In this document: positions 6,996 through 9,663 of the stretch, in pieces | Numbering within the stretch: the first letter of the stretch is position 1 | How the letters are laid out: every line of letters begins with the position of its first letter | Source of the DNA: Bacteroidia bacterium | Lineage (GTDB): Bacteria > Bacteroidota > Bacteroidia > AKYH767-A > OLB10 | DNA length: 9,663 nucleotides | Direction of reading: 5' to 3' | NCBI GenBank assembly: GCA_025450095.1 | Contig: JANWID010000350.1 | Span: 1 to 9,663 of the forward strand | Made by a program: the position numbers and the translations under genes | The notes under the pieces: model-generated | What the model saw: the letters and a program-made list of their open reading frames with translations, nothing else | What the model was told of the DNA's origin: nothing | Databases searched by the model: none

Positions 6996-7106
6996 CCTAT
7001 TTACATAAGATGGGCTGCAGATGTTTTTCATGGCAGCTAGTGTGGTTAAAGAAACTTTTGCACTTTTAGTGAGCAGTTGTGGTGATTGCCCACCTGCGTA
7101 AATAGG
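6996..7106. repeat. 111-bp element with imperfect terminal inverted repeats
   Basis: The left end CCTATTTACATAAGATGGGC (6996-7015) is complementary, with a few changes and one gap, to the right end at 7088-7106, whose reverse complement is CCTATTTACGCAGGTGGGC. The first nine bases match exactly. The inside has a further small dyad, GCTGC...GCAGC (7014-7037). It holds no coding sequence. It could be a MITE-like element or a long hairpin at the end of the toxin transcript; I saw no clear target-site duplication. Confidence 0.6.
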
Positions 7107-7113
7107 CGGAAAG

Positions 7114-7247
7114 ATTAACAAAGCTAACCTTCGCTAAGGCTACGGTTAACAAAGCTAACCTTCGCTAAGGCTACGGTTAATAAAGCTAACCTTCGGCAAG
7201 GCTACGGTTGACAAAATTAACCTTCGCTAAATCTTCGGTTAACAAAG
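7114..7247. repeat. 31-bp tandem repeat array, right copy (4 units plus part)
   Basis: Units lie at 7114-7144, 7145-7175, 7176-7206 and 7207-7237, with a fifth beginning GTTAACAAAG at 7238. The first three are nearly identical; the fourth is diverged (GTTGACAAAATTAACC). Each unit contains CCTTCGCTAAGG, a short dyad, and begins and ends at GTTAAC-like joints. The array overlaps the 3' end of the cyclase gene, whose stop codon lies in unit 4. Confidence 0.9.
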
Positions 7248-9247
7248 TACATTTCAAGCAATCCGCGATTTTTAGCTTCGATCTGTCCCCGGTACTCGCA
7301 ATCAAATTTTTCTTTGATAATTTGAAATGTAGTTCCACTGGCATTAACCTTTCCTGCTTCTCCTGATGATTCCATCCGGCTGGCTATATTCACGGTATCT
7401 CCCCATATGTCGTACGCAAATTTTTTTGTTCCTACAATTCCCGATACAACAGATCCGGTATGTATCCCGATTCGTAACTCAAATGTTTCACGCCCTTTGG
7501 CAAGCTGCTCTGTGCGATAGTTTTTCATAAAATCCCGGATTTCAATTGCGGCATAAGTAATATCGAAAGCATGCGTTGTGTTTGCAGTGGGAAGTCCTGC
7601 AGCGCACATGTAACTGTCGCCAATAGTCTTAATTTTTTCAATCGGGTATTTCGAAATGATGGAATCAAACGCACAAAAGCAATGGTTGATTTCGTTTACC
7701 AGTTCTTCAGGTGTTTTCGTTTTGCTCAGTCCTGCAAAATTCACAAAATCAGTAAACATCACAGTAACGGAATCGTAATTCCTGACTTTTGCACTACCGG
7801 TTTGTTTTAATTCTTCAGCAGTTTCTGATGGCAGAATATTCAACAACAGGGCGTCACTCCGTTTTCGTTCCCGGTTAATGCGGTTACGCTGACGATAAAT
7901 TATCAGGGAAAAAAGCATGAAACCTACGATGCCTCCTATTGTCATGTTGCTGATAAGCTTCTGTCGCCTGATTTCCTTTTCCTGCGAATCCGATTTTACA
8001 TTCAGAAGCTCAATCTCCTGCTCTTTTTTATCAACAACTATTTGCGTTTGCAATGCGGCAATACGTCGTGCCGATTGCATATTGAAAACACTGTCCTTGG
8101 TAGCTGAATACAGTTTGTGATATTTTAGCGCTTCCTTAATGCGATTCAATCCGGAGTATGCTTCATGCAAATGCAGGTAAATCTCCGAGAGCTCTTTTTG
8201 CATTCCCAGCTCTTTTGCTTCCAATTCAGCTTTACCGAGGTATTCTAAGGCTTGATTAAACTGCTTTCGGGTCACATATATTTCCCCAATCCCTTTCATG
8301 CAATATACTTTCGCGTACTGGTCATTTATTTTTATGGCGCCCTCCAATGCCGACTGCCGGAGCGACATGGCTGAATCGAGTAAAAATTCAGGCAACCGTT
8401 CATCGGTTATGTTGTTTGTAAAGGGGAAAATAACTTTTGCTTCCTCAGGCGGTAATGAAGCAGCTACAAAGAAAATATTACTAATATTATACATCGAATA
8501 AATGGTGCCTTGTTCATCGTTAAGCTGCATACGTAAACGCAGGCTCTGTTCATGAAATTTTAATGATTCCAGGTAATCCTTCTTGTAAAAAATAACCATA
8601 CCGAGATTATTGTTCGACATGGCGATACCTGCGGAATCATTAAGCAGCTTTCGTAATAAAAGACTTTTCCCATGATATAAAATTGAATTCTCATAGTCCG
8701 TCAGGTTCTCATACACCACCCCGATATCATTAAACAGAATTGACATTCGTGATGAGTCGCGGATGGATTCGCTGATTTTCAAATCACGTAAAAAGTAATT
8801 GAGCGCTTCCGCATAACGGCTATGCACAAAACAAACTATTCCGGCATCATAAAGAGATCGGGAAGCAAGTTTTGGAAAATTATGTTGAATGGCTTTTGCT
8901 GCGGCGGAATCAAAAAGCAAAAGCGATTCTTCATACCGGTTCATCTGATCATAAATGGTCGCTTTAACCGATAGCCCGTTTATCAAACCCGGAATGAAGT
9001 TAATTTTTTCAGAAAGGGTGATGGATGAATCAATCCACTTGCCTGCAGCTAACGAATCCGATTCGGTAATGCTTAACGCCAGCTCACGCATCAGGCGGAT
9101 CTTTATGGTATCAACTGACTCCTTTTCAATTAATGTTTTCAGACTGTCGGGTTGTGAACTGGCATGAACACTTACGGACAACAGATTCAGTGCAAACAAT
9201 AAAAACAATATTGTGGAAATGAACTGTTGTATATTGTATTTTTTCAT
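7217..9247 (-). CDS. Membrane-anchored TPR-containing class III adenylate cyclase
   Basis: I start at the ATG at 9245-9247, giving 676 residues and a hydrophobic N-terminus (MKKYNIQQF then a Leu/Phe-rich stretch to about residue 29), rather than 33 codons earlier, where the extension has no family look. Residues about 45-385 are helical TPR-type repeats (SRYAEALNYF, TDYENSILYH, KDYLESLKFH, KQFNQALEYL). A coiled coil, a membrane helix near 431-451 and a linker (LLLNILPSETAEELK) follow. The cyclase domain covers about 490-670. Metal aspartates are D500 (MFTDF) and D544 (GDSYM); K540 and D613 (YDIWGD) are the adenine-selecting pair; N620 and R624 (VNIASRM) are the transition-state residues. All are present, so ATP to cAMP is the likely reaction. 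The TPR part should lie outside the inner membrane and sense an unknown signal. The tail NRRFSEG is encoded by the 31-bp repeat. Confidence 0.9.
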   Translation of the reverse strand: MKKYNIQQFISTILFLLFALNLLSVSVHASSQPDSLKTLIEKESVDTIKIRLMRELALSITESDSLAAGKWIDSSITLSEKINFIPGLINGLSVKATIYDQMNRYEESLLLFDSAAAKAIQHNFPKLASRSLYDAGIVCFVHSRYAEALNYFLRDLKISESIRDSSRMSILFNDIGVVYENLTDYENSILYHGKSLLLRKLLNDSAGIAMSNNNLGMVIFYKKDYLESLKFHEQSLRLRMQLNDEQGTIYSMYNISNIFFVAASLPPEEAKVIFPFTNNITDERLPEFLLDSAMSLRQSALEGAIKINDQYAKVYCMKGIGEIYVTRKQFNQALEYLGKAELEAKELGMQKELSEIYLHLHEAYSGLNRIKEALKYHKLYSATKDSVFNMQSARRIAALQTQIVVDKKEQEIELLNVKSDSQEKEIRRQKLISNMTIGGIVGFMLFSLIIYRQRNRINRERKRSDALLLNILPSETAEELKQTGSAKVRNYDSVTVMFTDFVNFAGLSKTKTPEELVNEINHCFCAFDSIISKYPIEKIKTIGDSYMCAAGLPTANTTHAFDITYAAIEIRDFMKNYRTEQLAKGRETFELRIGIHTGSVVSGIVGTKKFAYDIWGDTVNIASRMESSGEAGKVNASGTTFQIIKEKFDCEYRGQIEAKNRGLLEMYFVNRRFSEG

Positions 9248-9357
9248 GCAACGAATCAAAGGAAATAGAATCTTATGTAAAGAAAGTAAATTCTTTTTAT
9301 AAGTTAAATTACTAGGCACCAGTCTACTATAGCTCCTGATCCACATCGGATTTTCTC

Positions 9358-9388
9358 TTGACTAGTTTACTCATAATCGGTATATTTG
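9358..9388 (+). promoter_or_regulatory. Bacteroidota-type promoter pointing into the tandem array
   Basis: TTG (9358-9360), a 20-base spacer and TATATTTG (9381-9388) match the -33/-7 consensus TTTG and TAnnTTTG of the Bacteroidota primary sigma factor. Transcription would run rightward, away from the cyclase gene and into the repeat array; no coding sequence is seen downstream inside the window. The rest of 9248-9439 shows nothing coding. Confidence 0.5.
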
Positions 9389-9439
9389 ATTTGTGTTCAG
9401 ATTCAGTTGAAACACCAATAAATTATTACCAATAAATAC

Positions 9440-9663
9440 ATCTGTAATCCTATCCCTTGCGCGAAGTTCATAAATCTGTAATCCTTTGCCCATAATAAAT
9501 CTGTAATCCTATCCCTTGCGCGAAGTCCATAAATCTGTAATCCCCTGCCCCACCATAAATCTGTAATCCCTTGCCCATAATAAATCTGTAATCCTATCCC
9601 TTGCGCGAAGTCCATAAATCTGTAATCCCCTGCCCCACCATAAATCTGTAATCCCTTGCCCAT
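9440..9663. repeat. 85-bp higher-order tandem array, cut by window edge
   Basis: The core ATCTGTAATCC occurs eight times, starting at 9440, 9474, 9499, 9533, 9559, 9584, 9618 and 9644. Spacings are 34, 25, 34, 26, 25, 34 and 26. From 9499 on, three subunits alternate in a fixed order with a period of 85 bp: one with TATCCCTTGCGCGAAGTCC, one with CCTGCCCCACC and one with CTTGCCCATAA. The first unit differs slightly (GAAGTTC) and the 26-bp subunit is missing once at the left edge. It is not a CRISPR array, because the sequences between cores repeat as well. The array continues beyond the window. Confidence 0.92.

Noticed and set aside
9248..9346. Longer N-terminus of the cyclase (33 extra codons)
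   Set aside because: The extension is basic and without family features, whereas the ATG at 9245-9247 gives a normal signal or anchor sequence.
9403..9663. Leftward open frame of 86 codons over the tandem array (peptides such as GLQIYG, GITDLW)
   Set aside because: The 85-bp period is not a multiple of three, so the same DNA is read in shifting frames; it is an artefact of repeat composition, with no start signal or homologue-like features.
9440..9663. CRISPR array
   Set aside because: The interspersed segments are themselves repeated in fixed order and are only about 14-23 bp, and no cas genes are present.

Overview
The window looks like chromosomal accessory DNA from a member of the Bacteroidota; I cannot place it to a genus. 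The evidence is three secreted proteins ending in a type IX secretion (T9SS) type A sorting tail (a YPNP motif about 80 residues from the C-terminus), genes without Shine-Dalgarno sequences, a -33/-7 promoter of Bacteroidota type (TTG, 20 bases, TATATTTG), and several families of short intergenic repeats typical of this phylum.

Left part (1-4098): two tandem paralogues, the first cut by the window edge, encode large secreted proteins built from ELWxxDGT repeats. Both are organised in 108-109 residue double modules, most of which carry a CC-x19-C cysteine set. Each gene is followed, 16 bases after its stop, by the same 110-120 bp imperfect inverted repeat, so coding and 3' flanking DNA were probably duplicated together. 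A third copy of this element stands alone at 4316-4416.

Middle (4479-6144): a leftward small outer-membrane beta-barrel gene diverges from a rightward gene for a secreted protein with a T9SS tail. Just after the latter, at 6191-6270, lies a decayed leftward copy of the start of the beta-barrel gene, bordered by a heptamer tandem repeat.

Toxin-antitoxin cassette (about 6374-7113): a small helical protein gene overlaps by 4 bases a death-on-curing (Doc/Fic) toxin gene. The toxin is broken by the loss of one base inside the codons of its catalytic motif HPFVDGNKR; the rest of the toxin is still readable to a stop at 6990-6992. The cassette is bracketed by two arrays of the same 31-bp repeat, and a 111-bp element with imperfect terminal inverted repeats follows the toxin.

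Right part (7217-9247): a leftward gene for a membrane-anchored class III adenylate cyclase with an N-terminal TPR sensor region. Its last codons and stop lie inside the 31-bp repeat array. Beyond its start is a promoter-like site pointing right, then an 85-bp higher-order tandem array (34 + 26 + 25 bp subunits) that runs off the window.

I see no metabolic operon and no complete new defence system. The interest lies in the repeat families, the Cys-patterned ELWxxDGT proteins, the decaying toxin cassette and the gene remnant.
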